From Hydrogenophaga sp. (lineage in GTDB: Bacteria; Pseudomonadota; Gammaproteobacteria; Burkholderiales; Burkholderiaceae_C), in contig NZ_WVZN01000044.1 in the NCBI RefSeq assembly GCF_011772445.1, positions 129,305-193,304 on the forward strand: a stretch of DNA of 64,000 nt, in the 5' to 3' direction. Made by a program: the position numbers and the translations under genes. The notes under the pieces were generated by a model. It made no database searches. It worked only from the letters and a program-made list of their open reading frames with translations, and was not told the origin of the DNA. Of the stretch, positions 57,336 through 64,000 are shown one piece after another. The stretch's first letter is position 1; every line of letters starts with the position of its first letter.

Positions 57336-58643
57336 TCATGCCGCTCGCGGCAGCGTCTTGAACACCTCTTGCGCCGCCGCCACGGTGTCGGCGATGTCCT
57401 GCTCGCTGTGGGCCGCGCTCACGAAGCCGGCCTCGTACAGCGCGGGCGCGATGTAGACGCCGCGGTCGAGCAAGCCGTGGAACAGCGCGTTGAACCTCGC
57501 CCCCTCGGTCTTCATCACGGCCTGGTAGTTCTGAGGCAATTCCGGCATCAGGAAGAAGCCGAACATGCCGCCCTCGGCGTCCACGCAAAACGGCACGCCC
57601 GCCTGGTCGGCAGCGGTCTTGAGGCCATCCACCAACTGGCGCGTGCGCGCCGACAAGGCCTCGTAGAAGCCGGGCCTGCGAATCTCGGCCAGCGTGGCCA
57701 GTCCGCAGGCCGTGGCCACCGGGTTGCCCGACAGCGTGCCCGCCTGATAGACCGGTCCCAGCGGTGCGAGCTGCTCCATCACCGCGCGCTTGCCGCCAAA
57801 GGCCGCCAGCGGCATGCCGCCGCCGATGACCTTGCCCATCACGGTCATGTCCGGCTCGAAGCCGGGAATCAGCTTCGCGTAGACGCTCTGTGCGCCACCC
57901 AAGGCCACGCGAAAGCCGGTCATGACCTCGTCGAACACCAGCAGGGCGCCATGGCGGGTGCACAGCTCGCGGCAGCGCTTCATGAAAGGCACGCTGGCGC
58001 GCACGAAGTTCATGTTGCCTGCGATCGGTTCGATCATGAGGCAGGCGATGTCGGCGCCGTGCTCGGCAAAGGCGGCCTCGAGCTGCTGGGGGTTGTTGTA
58101 CTCGAGCACCAGGGTGTGCTGCACCACCTCGGGTGGCACGCCTGCGCTGGTCGGGTTGCCGAAGGTGGCCAGGCCCGAGCCGGCCTTCACCAGCAGCGCG
58201 TCGGCGTGACCGTGGTAGCAGCCCTCGAACTTGATGATCTTGCGCCGGCCGGTGGCGCCGCGCGCCAGGCGCATGGCGCTCATGGCGGCCTCGGTGCCCG
58301 AGCTCACGAGGCGCACCATCTCGAGGCTCGGCACCAAGTCCACGATGGCTTGCGCCAGCTCGACCTCGCGTTCGGTGGGGGCGCCGAACGAGAAGCCGTC
58401 GAGCACGGCCTTCTGGACCGCTTCGAGCACCGCCGGATGGCCATGGCCCAGGATCATGGGGCCCCAGGAGCCGATGTAATCGATGTGGCGCTGGCCGTTG
58501 GCGTCCCAGAAGTAGGCGCCTTGGGCGCGTTGCACGAAGCGCGGCGTACCTCCCACGGCGCGAAAGGCGCGCACTGGCGAATTGACGCCGCCGGGAATCA
58601 GGATCTTGGCGCGCTCGAACAGGTCCAGGTTGCGATCGGGCAT
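57336..58643 (-). CDS. hemL: Glutamate-1-semialdehyde 2,1-aminomutase
   Basis: The 435-residue PLP enzyme makes 5-aminolevulinate for haem synthesis. It shows [63 protein letters not shown] and the PLP lysine in [14 protein letters not shown] 58643 lies 4 bases after the thiD stop on the same strand. Confidence 0.97.
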   Translation of the reverse strand: MPDRNLDLFERAKILIPGGVNSPVRAFRAVGGTPRFVQRAQGAYFWDANGQRHIDYIGSWGPMILGHGHPAVLEAVQKAVLDGFSFGAPTEREVELAQAIVDLVPSLEMVRLVSSGTEAAMSAMRLARGATGRRKIIKFEGCYHGHADALLVKAGSGLATFGNPTSAGVPPEVVQHTLVLEYNNPQQLEAAFAEHGADIACLMIEPIAGNMNFVRASVPFMKRCRELCTRHGALLVFDEVMTGFRVALGGAQSVYAKLIPGFEPDMTVMGKVIGGGMPLAAFGGKRAVMEQLAPLGPVYQAGTLSGNPVATACGLATLAEIRRPGFYEALSARTRQLVDGLKTAADQAGVPFCVDAEGGMFGFFLMPELPQNYQAVMKTEGARFNALFHGLLDRGVYIAPALYEAGFVSAAHSEQDIADTVAAAQEVFKTLPRAA

Positions 58644-58647
58644 GGGG

Positions 58648-59598
58648 TCAGTGTCGGGTGGTGTCCAGTGGGAAGTCGCCAGCGTCCAGCGCACTGTCGG
58701 GCGCGCCAGGGTCGGCCGGAGAATCGTCATCGGGCGCGGGTTCGTCCTCGTGGGCCCAGAACAGGCGATCGGGCACGGCGTGGCCCATGCCAGGCTGGAA
58801 GCCGGCGTCGAGGCACTGATCCAGATAGGTCAGGGCTTCTGCGCAGGCGGTCTGCAGGTCGGCCCCGCTGGCAATGAGTGCGCACAGCGCGGCCGACAGG
58901 GTGTCGCCGGCACCGGCGAAAGTGGCCTCGAAACGCTCATAGCGGGCAGTGGCCAGCACGGTTTCAGGCGAAGCCAGGTGGCTCTCGAGGTGCTGGTCGG
59001 CTGCATTGAAGCCAGTGACCAGGGTGTAGGGCACACCGTGCACCGCAGCGGCCCGTGCCACCTCGCGCGGGCCAGGCGGGCGGTCCCCTTCCCACTCGGG
59101 CAGCAGCCAGCGGCACAGGGTGCTGTGATTGCCGACCAGTACCGTGGTCTGCGGCAACAGCAGTTCGGTGCAGGCGTCCAGGTAGTTCTCTATGTCGAGC
59201 TCATCCCACCAGGACAGGTCCGGCATGTAAGTGATCACCGGCACTTCGGTGTAGTCGCTGGTGATCTGGGCCACCGCGCTGAGGTTCTCGGGCGTTCCCA
59301 CGAACCCGACCTTGATGGCCCTTACGGGCATATCCTCCAGTGCGCAGCGCGCCTGGTCGACCACCGCTTCCTCATCCAGACTGAAATGGTCGCGGATGGC
59401 GGAGGTGTCGCGCACGTAGGCGCCTGTGACCACGGGCAGCACATAGGTGGAGGCGCTGGCCATGGCGGTGAGGTCGGCACTCAGGCCGCCGGCCCCACTC
59501 GGGTCGTTGGCGTTGAACGTCATCACGCAAGGCAGGGCGGACTCGCCCGGGGCCGTCGTGGCCTCGCGGTCGACGGAGGAATCGGCGGGGTCGGACAT
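58648..59598 (-). CDS. thiD: Hydroxymethylpyrimidine/phosphomethylpyrimidine kinase
   Basis: The 316-residue protein has the ribokinase-like ThiD core: [20 protein letters not shown] near the N-terminus, [11 protein letters not shown] and the catalytic [10 protein letters not shown] near residue 235. It phosphorylates HMP for thiamine synthesis. Both ends are acidic extensions not needed for the fold. ATG 59598 is the start nearest the domain; it is divergent from the rubredoxin gene and followed by hemL. Confidence 0.9.
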   Translation of the reverse strand: MSDPADSSVDREATTAPGESALPCVMTFNANDPSGAGGLSADLTAMASASTYVLPVVTGAYVRDTSAIRDHFSLDEEAVVDQARCALEDMPVRAIKVGFVGTPENLSAVAQITSDYTEVPVITYMPDLSWWDELDIENYLDACTELLLPQTTVLVGNHSTLCRWLLPEWEGDRPPGPREVARAAAVHGVPYTLVTGFNAADQHLESHLASPETVLATARYERFEATFAGAGDTLSAALCALIASGADLQTACAEALTYLDQCLDAGFQPGMGHAVPDRLFWAHEDEPAPDDDSPADPGAPDSALDAGDFPLDTTRH

Positions 59599-59746
59599 GG
59601 TGGGGATTGTGCGGGCTGCGCCGGCTGGCTGGCACTGTGGTGCAAGGGCCTCTGGACGCCGGCCATTCGCCTGTGAAATCACGCCGCAGAGCGCTTGAAC
59701 AGGCTGGATACAATCGTTGCATTCTACGATACAGACCACAAAAACC

Positions 59747-59920
59747 ATGAGTGACAGCAAGACTTGGATGTGCCTGATCTGCGGCTGGATCTATGACGAA
59801 GCAGCAGGCGCACCCGAGCACGGCATCCCTGCCGGCACCCTCTGGGCCGACGTCCCGATGAACTGGACCTGCCCCGAATGCGGCGCCCGCAAGGAAGATT
59901 TCGAAATGGTTCAGATCTGA
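59747..59920 (+). CDS. Rubredoxin
   Basis: The 57-residue protein has both iron-binding knuckles, MCLICGWIYDEAAG and TCPECGARKEDFEM, and the usual acidic middle (IPAGTLWADVP). It is a one-electron carrier. It lies in front of pilG in the same direction; this gene order is common in Burkholderiales, but a functional tie is not known. Confidence 0.95.
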   Translation: MSDSKTWMCLICGWIYDEAAGAPEHGIPAGTLWADVPMNWTCPECGARKEDFEMVQI

Positions 59921-60011
59921 GCGGACGGCTGCCTCGCGGCTGCCGATCCATTGTCCTGGTCCGGGTGGGCTGCCACGCCGGGCCCGATTGTGGTTGAGGA
60001 GCCCGTCCATC

Positions 60012-60407
60012 GTGAGTGCATCGCCTGCCCTGAAGGTTCTCGTCGTCGACGACAGCAACACCATCCGGCGCAGCGCCGAGATCTTCCTCAAGCAGGGCGG
60101 CCACGAGGTGCTGCTGGCCGACGATGGCTTCGACGCCCTGGCCAAGATCAACGACTATCAGCCCGATCTGGTTTTCTGCGACATCCTGATGCCGCGACTG
60201 GATGGCTATCAGACCTGCGCGATCATCAAGCGCAACGCCCGCTTCGCGGGCATTCCGGTCGTCATGCTCTCGTCCAAGGACGGCGTCTTCGACAAGGCGC
60301 GCGGCCGCATGGTCGGGTCCCAGGACTACCTCACCAAGCCATTCACCAAAGACCAATTGCTGCAAGCCGTGCAGCAGTTCGGCGCCAACCTCAACGGAGT
60401 TTCCTGA
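60012..60407 (+). CDS. pilG: Twitching motility response regulator PilG
   Basis: The 131-residue single-domain regulator has the receiver residues in LVVDDSNTI, phospho-Asp in VFCDILMPRLDGY, VMLSSKDG and the conserved Lys in DYLTKPFT. PilG signals from the Chp kinase to the type IV pilus extension motor. GTG 60012 is chosen, with TTGAGGAG 11 bases before; a TTG at 59988 is less likely. Its stop overlaps the pilH ATG. Confidence 0.92.
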   Translation: MSASPALKVLVVDDSNTIRRSAEIFLKQGGHEVLLADDGFDALAKINDYQPDLVFCDILMPRLDGYQTCAIIKRNARFAGIPVVMLSSKDGVFDKARGRMVGSQDYLTKPFTKDQLLQAVQQFGANLNGVS

Positions 60408-60772
60408 TGCCCATCCACAAGATCCTCGTCGTCGACGATTCGAAGACCGAGCTCATGGTCCTGTCGGATCTGTTGACCAAAAACGGCTACACCGTGCGCA
60501 CCGCCGAGAATGCGGACGAGGCCTTTCGTCGTCTTGGTGAGGAAAAGCCCGATCTCATTTTGATGGACGTGGTGATGCCCGGCCAGAATGGCTTTCAGTT
60601 GACGCGTGCCATCACGCGCGATCCTCAGTATTCGAGCATCCCCATCGTCATGTGCACCAGCAAGAACCTGGAGACGGACCGTGTATGGGGCATGCGGCAG
60701 GGCGCTCGCGACTACGTCACCAAGCCCGTCAACGGCGAAGAGTTGCTTTCCAAGATCCGCGCGCTGGCCTGA
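60407..60772 (+). CDS. pilH: Twitching motility response regulator PilH
   Basis: The 121-residue receiver has LVVDDSKTE, phospho-Asp in LILMDVVMPGQNGFQ, CTSKNLETDRVWGMRQGA and the Lys in YVTKPV. PilH is the second Chp-system regulator, acting on pilus retraction or as a phosphate sink. The ATG overlaps the pilG stop (TGATG). Confidence 0.94.
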   Translation: MPIHKILVVDDSKTELMVLSDLLTKNGYTVRTAENADEAFRRLGEEKPDLILMDVVMPGQNGFQLTRAITRDPQYSSIPIVMCTSKNLETDRVWGMRQGARDYVTKPVNGEELLSKIRALA

Positions 60773-60795
60773 CGCGCACCCCGGACACCAACAGC

Positions 60796-61332
60796 ATGGC
60801 CAAACGACAGTCGCTGAAAGAACTCCAGGAACGACTGGCTCAGCGTCTCACGGCTGCGAAATCCGAGGCGCTGACCGCGACGTGGCTTGCCATTGAGGCG
60901 GGAGGCCGCCGCTACCTGCTGCCATTGGTGCAGTCCGGGGAGATCTTTCCGTGGTCAACCGTGCAGGCCGTGCCCTACACCAAGTCCTGGTACGTGGGTG
61001 TGGCCAATCTGCGTGGGGGTTTGCACGGCGTGGTTGATCTGGCGGAGCTCGTTCAAGGATCGGCGCGTCGAGCAATCCGCCCGGCCGAACGCATCACATC
61101 CGAATCCCGCCTGGTGAGTCTGCATGGCGCGCTGGGGCTGAACGCCGTGCTGTGGATCGACCGCTTGTTGGGTCTGCGCAATCCAGGTGCATTCAGCGCT
61201 GTGGGCGAACGCCCGCCCGAAGCGCCCGGCTATGTGACCCGTGTGCTCGTCGATGCGCAAGGGCAGGACTGGCAAGAGCTGGACCTGCAACTGCTGGTGA
61301 GCGAACCCGAATTTCTGGCCGTCGCGGCCTGA
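60796..61332 (+). CDS. pilI: Twitching motility coupling protein PilI (CheW-like)
   Basis: The 178-residue protein has a CheW-type domain: YLLPLVQSGEIFPWSTVQAVPYTKSWYVGVANLRGGLHGVVDL, the usual region that links receptor PilJ to kinase ChpA. An N-terminal helix (LKELQERLAQRLTAAKS) precedes it. ATG 60796 lies 23 bases after pilH. Confidence 0.93.
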   Translation: MAKRQSLKELQERLAQRLTAAKSEALTATWLAIEAGGRRYLLPLVQSGEIFPWSTVQAVPYTKSWYVGVANLRGGLHGVVDLAELVQGSARRAIRPAERITSESRLVSLHGALGLNAVLWIDRLLGLRNPGAFSAVGERPPEAPGYVTRVLVDAQGQDWQELDLQLLVSEPEFLAVAA

Positions 61333-61391
61333 CGAAGCCGATACCCGGCACCCGACGTTTTCGTCACCTGTTGTGAGTTGGAAGGTAAACC

Positions 61392-63650
61392 ATGGCCACG
61401 CTTGATCGATTCCAAGGGCTGTTCTCCAAGAAGAACAAGGAGGCGGATGAGCCTGACCTGGCCGGTGTGACCGATCAGGAGATCGCCGAGCTCGCCGCCG
61501 CCCGGCTGGCGCCTGACGCCCATTCTGGGGACATCGACGACAACCTGCTGATCACGGAGGACGATGGCGAGGTCACCAAAGACGCGCTGGTGTCGCTGCC
61601 CATTCTGGGACGCCGTCCGGCCGAACAGCACCAGCGTTCGTTGGCGGTGCTGCTGGCTTTCGCGCTGCTCGTGCTTGGTGCCATCACGTTCTTCGTGTTG
61701 AGCCAGGCAGAAAAGATCAGCCAACAGGTGGCGGCCAGCGGCCAGGCGCTCATGCAGTCGCAGCGTCTGGCCAAGAGCGTGTCGCAGGCGCTGGTGGGCA
61801 GCCCCACGGCCTTCCCTGAAGTGCGCGACAGCGCGAGCGTGCTGGCCACCAGCGTGCGCGGTCTCAAACAGGGCGACAGCAACATGTCGATTGAGCCGCT
61901 GGGCCCCGAGTATGGTGGTGCCCTCGACGACCTGCTGCCGCGCATCGACGCCGCTGAACGCAACGCGTCGGCCGTGCTGGGCCAGCAGGCCACGCTGACG
62001 CAGGTGGGTGCCGCCCTGCGCACGATCAACCGCCAGTCGTCCGACCTGCTGGAGATCGCCGAAACGATTTCCTCCCTCAAGCTGCAGCAGAACGCACCGG
62101 CGGCTGAAATCTCCGCCTCCGGCCAGTTGGTGATGCTGACGCAGCGCATCGGCAAGTCGGCCAACGAGTTCCTCACGCTGGAGGGGGTCAGCCCCGAGGC
62201 CGTGTTCCTGCTCGGTAAAGACCTGATCACCTTCAAGGAGGTTGCGGACGGCCTGCTCAAGGGCAGCGACGAACTGCGGCTGGTGGCCGCGCGCGACCCG
62301 CAGGTGCGCGAGCGACTGCAGGTGCTGCTGCAGCGCTATGAGGAAACCCGTGTCGAGGCCGGCGCGATTCTCGGCAACCTGCAAGGCCTGGTGGCCGCGC
62401 GCGAGGCGCAGGCCGCCATCGTGGCCGACAGCGAGGCATTGCGCGTGGGACTGGAGAAGCTGCAGCAGGACCTGTCCGGCCGCTCCGGCCTCGGTGGTGG
62501 TCAACTGCTGGCCCTGGCGCTGTCCACGGTGTTCGCGCTGTTGTGCGCGGGCGGCCTGGCGTACGTTCAACTGCAGGACAGCCGGCAGCGCCAGATGATG
62601 GCCGAAGGCCAGCGGTTGGCGGCCGAGGCCCAGGAGCAGGAAGCCAAGCGCGTCAACGACGCCAACCAGGCTGCCATTCTTCGCCTGATGAACGAACTGC
62701 AAACGGTGGCCGAAGGCGATCTGACGCAGGAAGCCACCGTGACGGAAGACATCACGGGCGCCATCGCCGACTCGGTGAACTACACCGTGGAAGAACTTCG
62801 GTCGCTGGTGGGCAACGTTCAGGCCACGGCCACTCGGGTGGCGCAGACGACTTCAGCGGTGGAGAACACCTCGACCGAACTGCTCGCGGCTTCCACCGAG
62901 CAGCTGCGCGAGATTCGCGAAACCGGCCAGTCGGTGCTCGACATGGCGCAGCGCATCAACCAGGTGTCCAGCCAGGCTCAGGAGTCGGCCCAGGTGGCCC
63001 GCGCTTCTCTGGAGGCAGCAGAGTCCGGGCTGCAGGCCGTGCAGGACGCGATCGGCGGTATGAACGCCATTCGCGACCAGATTCAGGAAACCTCCAAGCG
63101 GATCAAGCGGCTGGGTGAGTCCTCGCAGGAGATCGGTGAAATCACCGAGCTGATCTCGGACATTACCGAACAAACCAACGTGCTCGCGCTCAACGCTGCC
63201 ATCCAGGCGGCCTCCGCGGGTGAAGCGGGTCGCGGCTTCTCGGTGGTGGCGGAAGAGGTGCAGCGACTGGCCGAACGCTCGGCCGACGCCACGCGCCAGA
63301 TCGCGGCGCTCGTGAAAGCCATTCAGACCGACACACAGGATGCGGTGGCCGCCATGGAGCGGTCCACCCAGGGTGTGGTCGCGGGGGCGAGGCTGTCCGA
63401 CAACGCTGGCACCGCGCTGTCCGAAATCGACCGCGTGTCGCGTCGACTCGCGGACCTCATTGAGCAGATCTCGACCGCCGCTTCTCGCGAAGCCGAATCG
63501 GCCAACGAGGTGGCGGGCAGCATTCAGCACATTTTTGCGGTGACCGAGCAGACCGGTGAAGGCACGCGGTCCACGGCCCAACAGGTGCGCGAACTGTCGG
63601 CCATGGCCGAGGAACTGCGTCAATCGGTGGCCCGATTCAAGATCGCCTGA
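61392..63650 (+). CDS. pilJ: Methyl-accepting chemoreceptor PilJ
   Basis: The 752-residue receptor has an N-terminal cytosolic stretch of about 75 residues, a membrane helix ([20 protein letters not shown]), a periplasmic region with PilJ-type helices, and a second helix near residue 380 ([20 protein letters not shown]). A signalling domain follows with the tip [28 protein letters not shown]. It signals to PilI and ChpA for twitching motility. The ATG follows GGAAGGTAAACC. Confidence 0.95.
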   Translation: MATLDRFQGLFSKKNKEADEPDLAGVTDQEIAELAAARLAPDAHSGDIDDNLLITEDDGEVTKDALVSLPILGRRPAEQHQRSLAVLLAFALLVLGAITFFVLSQAEKISQQVAASGQALMQSQRLAKSVSQALVGSPTAFPEVRDSASVLATSVRGLKQGDSNMSIEPLGPEYGGALDDLLPRIDAAERNASAVLGQQATLTQVGAALRTINRQSSDLLEIAETISSLKLQQNAPAAEISASGQLVMLTQRIGKSANEFLTLEGVSPEAVFLLGKDLITFKEVADGLLKGSDELRLVAARDPQVRERLQVLLQRYEETRVEAGAILGNLQGLVAAREAQAAIVADSEALRVGLEKLQQDLSGRSGLGGGQLLALALSTVFALLCAGGLAYVQLQDSRQRQMMAEGQRLAAEAQEQEAKRVNDANQAAILRLMNELQTVAEGDLTQEATVTEDITGAIADSVNYTVEELRSLVGNVQATATRVAQTTSAVENTSTELLAASTEQLREIRETGQSVLDMAQRINQVSSQAQESAQVARASLEAAESGLQAVQDAIGGMNAIRDQIQETSKRIKRLGESSQEIGEITELISDITEQTNVLALNAAIQAASAGEAGRGFSVVAEEVQRLAERSADATRQIAALVKAIQTDTQDAVAAMERSTQGVVAGARLSDNAGTALSEIDRVSRRLADLIEQISTAASREAESANEVAGSIQHIFAVTEQTGEGTRSTAQQVRELSAMAEELRQSVARFKIA

Positions 63651-63682
63651 CACCGGCCACGTCGAACCCTTCAGGGATCCCC

Positions 63683-64000
63683 ATGACCGAAGCGCCCGAA
63701 ACCGCTCTCCAGGACTTGCCCAACACCGATCTCGGGCCGCTGGCCTGGGTCTTCGAGGAGCTGCGCAAATCGCTCGACGCGGCCAACAAGGCCATTCGGC
63801 GATTCGTGCGTGAGAACGAGCAGTCGCGCCACGGCGATCTTGAGGCGGTCGATCCGGCGGCCCTGCGCATGGCGCGCCAGCAGCTGCACCAGGCCGTGGG
63901 CGCGCTGGAAGTCGTCGGACTGGGTGCGCCGGCGCAGGTGCTGCGCGGCATGGAATCCGCGGTGCAGCGGTTCGTCCAGAAGCCCGAGAGCTGTGACGAG
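63683..64000 (+). CDS. chpA: Chemotaxis hybrid kinase ChpA/PilL, N-terminal fragment
   Basis: 106 codons are present before the window ends in frame. The start TEAPETALQDLPNTDLGPLAWVFEELRKSLDAANKAIRRFV is helical and fits the first histidine-phosphotransfer-like unit of ChpA/PilL, the large CheA-type kinase that normally follows pilJ. The name rests on position and this pattern; the kinase domains lie beyond the window. Confidence 0.75.
   Translation, partial: MTEAPETALQDLPNTDLGPLAWVFEELRKSLDAANKAIRRFVRENEQSRHGDLEAVDPAALRMARQQLHQAVGALEVVGLGAPAQVLRGMESAVQRFVQKPESCDE

Overview
The window is high-GC DNA from a betaproteobacterium, most likely Burkholderiales/Comamonadaceae. This is inferred from the aerobic benzoyl-CoA (box) genes, the DUF3305/DUF3306 formate dehydrogenase cluster, the dusB-fis-purH order, the PilGHIJ cluster and the gene spacing style. 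No rRNA, phage, IS element or CRISPR was seen.

Layout. 1-4.9 kb: 3' end of the regulator boxR, a promoter/operator, then boxC, boxB and boxA for aerobic benzoyl-CoA degradation. boxB carries an apparent one-base deletion. 5-25.5 kb: a respiratory, exported formate dehydrogenase locus. Its accessory genes (DUF3305, DUF3306, poly-ferredoxin, TorD-like chaperone) are separated from the structural genes (TAT peptide, fdhA, fdhB, lipoprotein, fdhC, secreted protein, fdhD) by a DUF1330 gene, two large lipoproteins and an NtrC-type two-component system. A third homologous lipoprotein lies next to boxA. All three lipoproteins read as seven FG-GAP-like repeats. A G-tract motif recurs upstream of several of these genes.

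25.5-34.7 kb (minus strand): miaB, glrK, a QseG-like lipoprotein, glrR, mdoG and mdoH. A sigma-54 promoter match and two GlrR-type sites lie between glrR and mdoG. 34.7-39.5 kb: yaeQ, tRNA-Met(CAT) and a phenylacetate gene group (paaF divergent from paaG-paaI-paaK) around a TetR/PaaR-like palindrome. 39.5-48.9 kb: M61 peptidase, dsbC, UbiH-like monooxygenase, MOSC protein, AraC regulator, a two-subunit molybdenum hydroxylase and ychF.

48.9-54.1 kb: an accessory region, partly AT-richer, with a CesT-like secretion chaperone candidate, three proteins I do not recognise, an MFS transporter and a YqaA protein. 54.3-64 kb: core genes dusB-fis-purH, thiD-hemL, rubredoxin, then the twitching-motility chemosensory genes pilG-H-I-J and the start of chpA/pilL.

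The strongest leads are the GlrR/sigma-54 arrangement in front of mdoGH, the boxB frameshift, the shared G-tract motif linking formate dehydrogenase and propeller-lipoprotein genes, and the 49-54 kb island.
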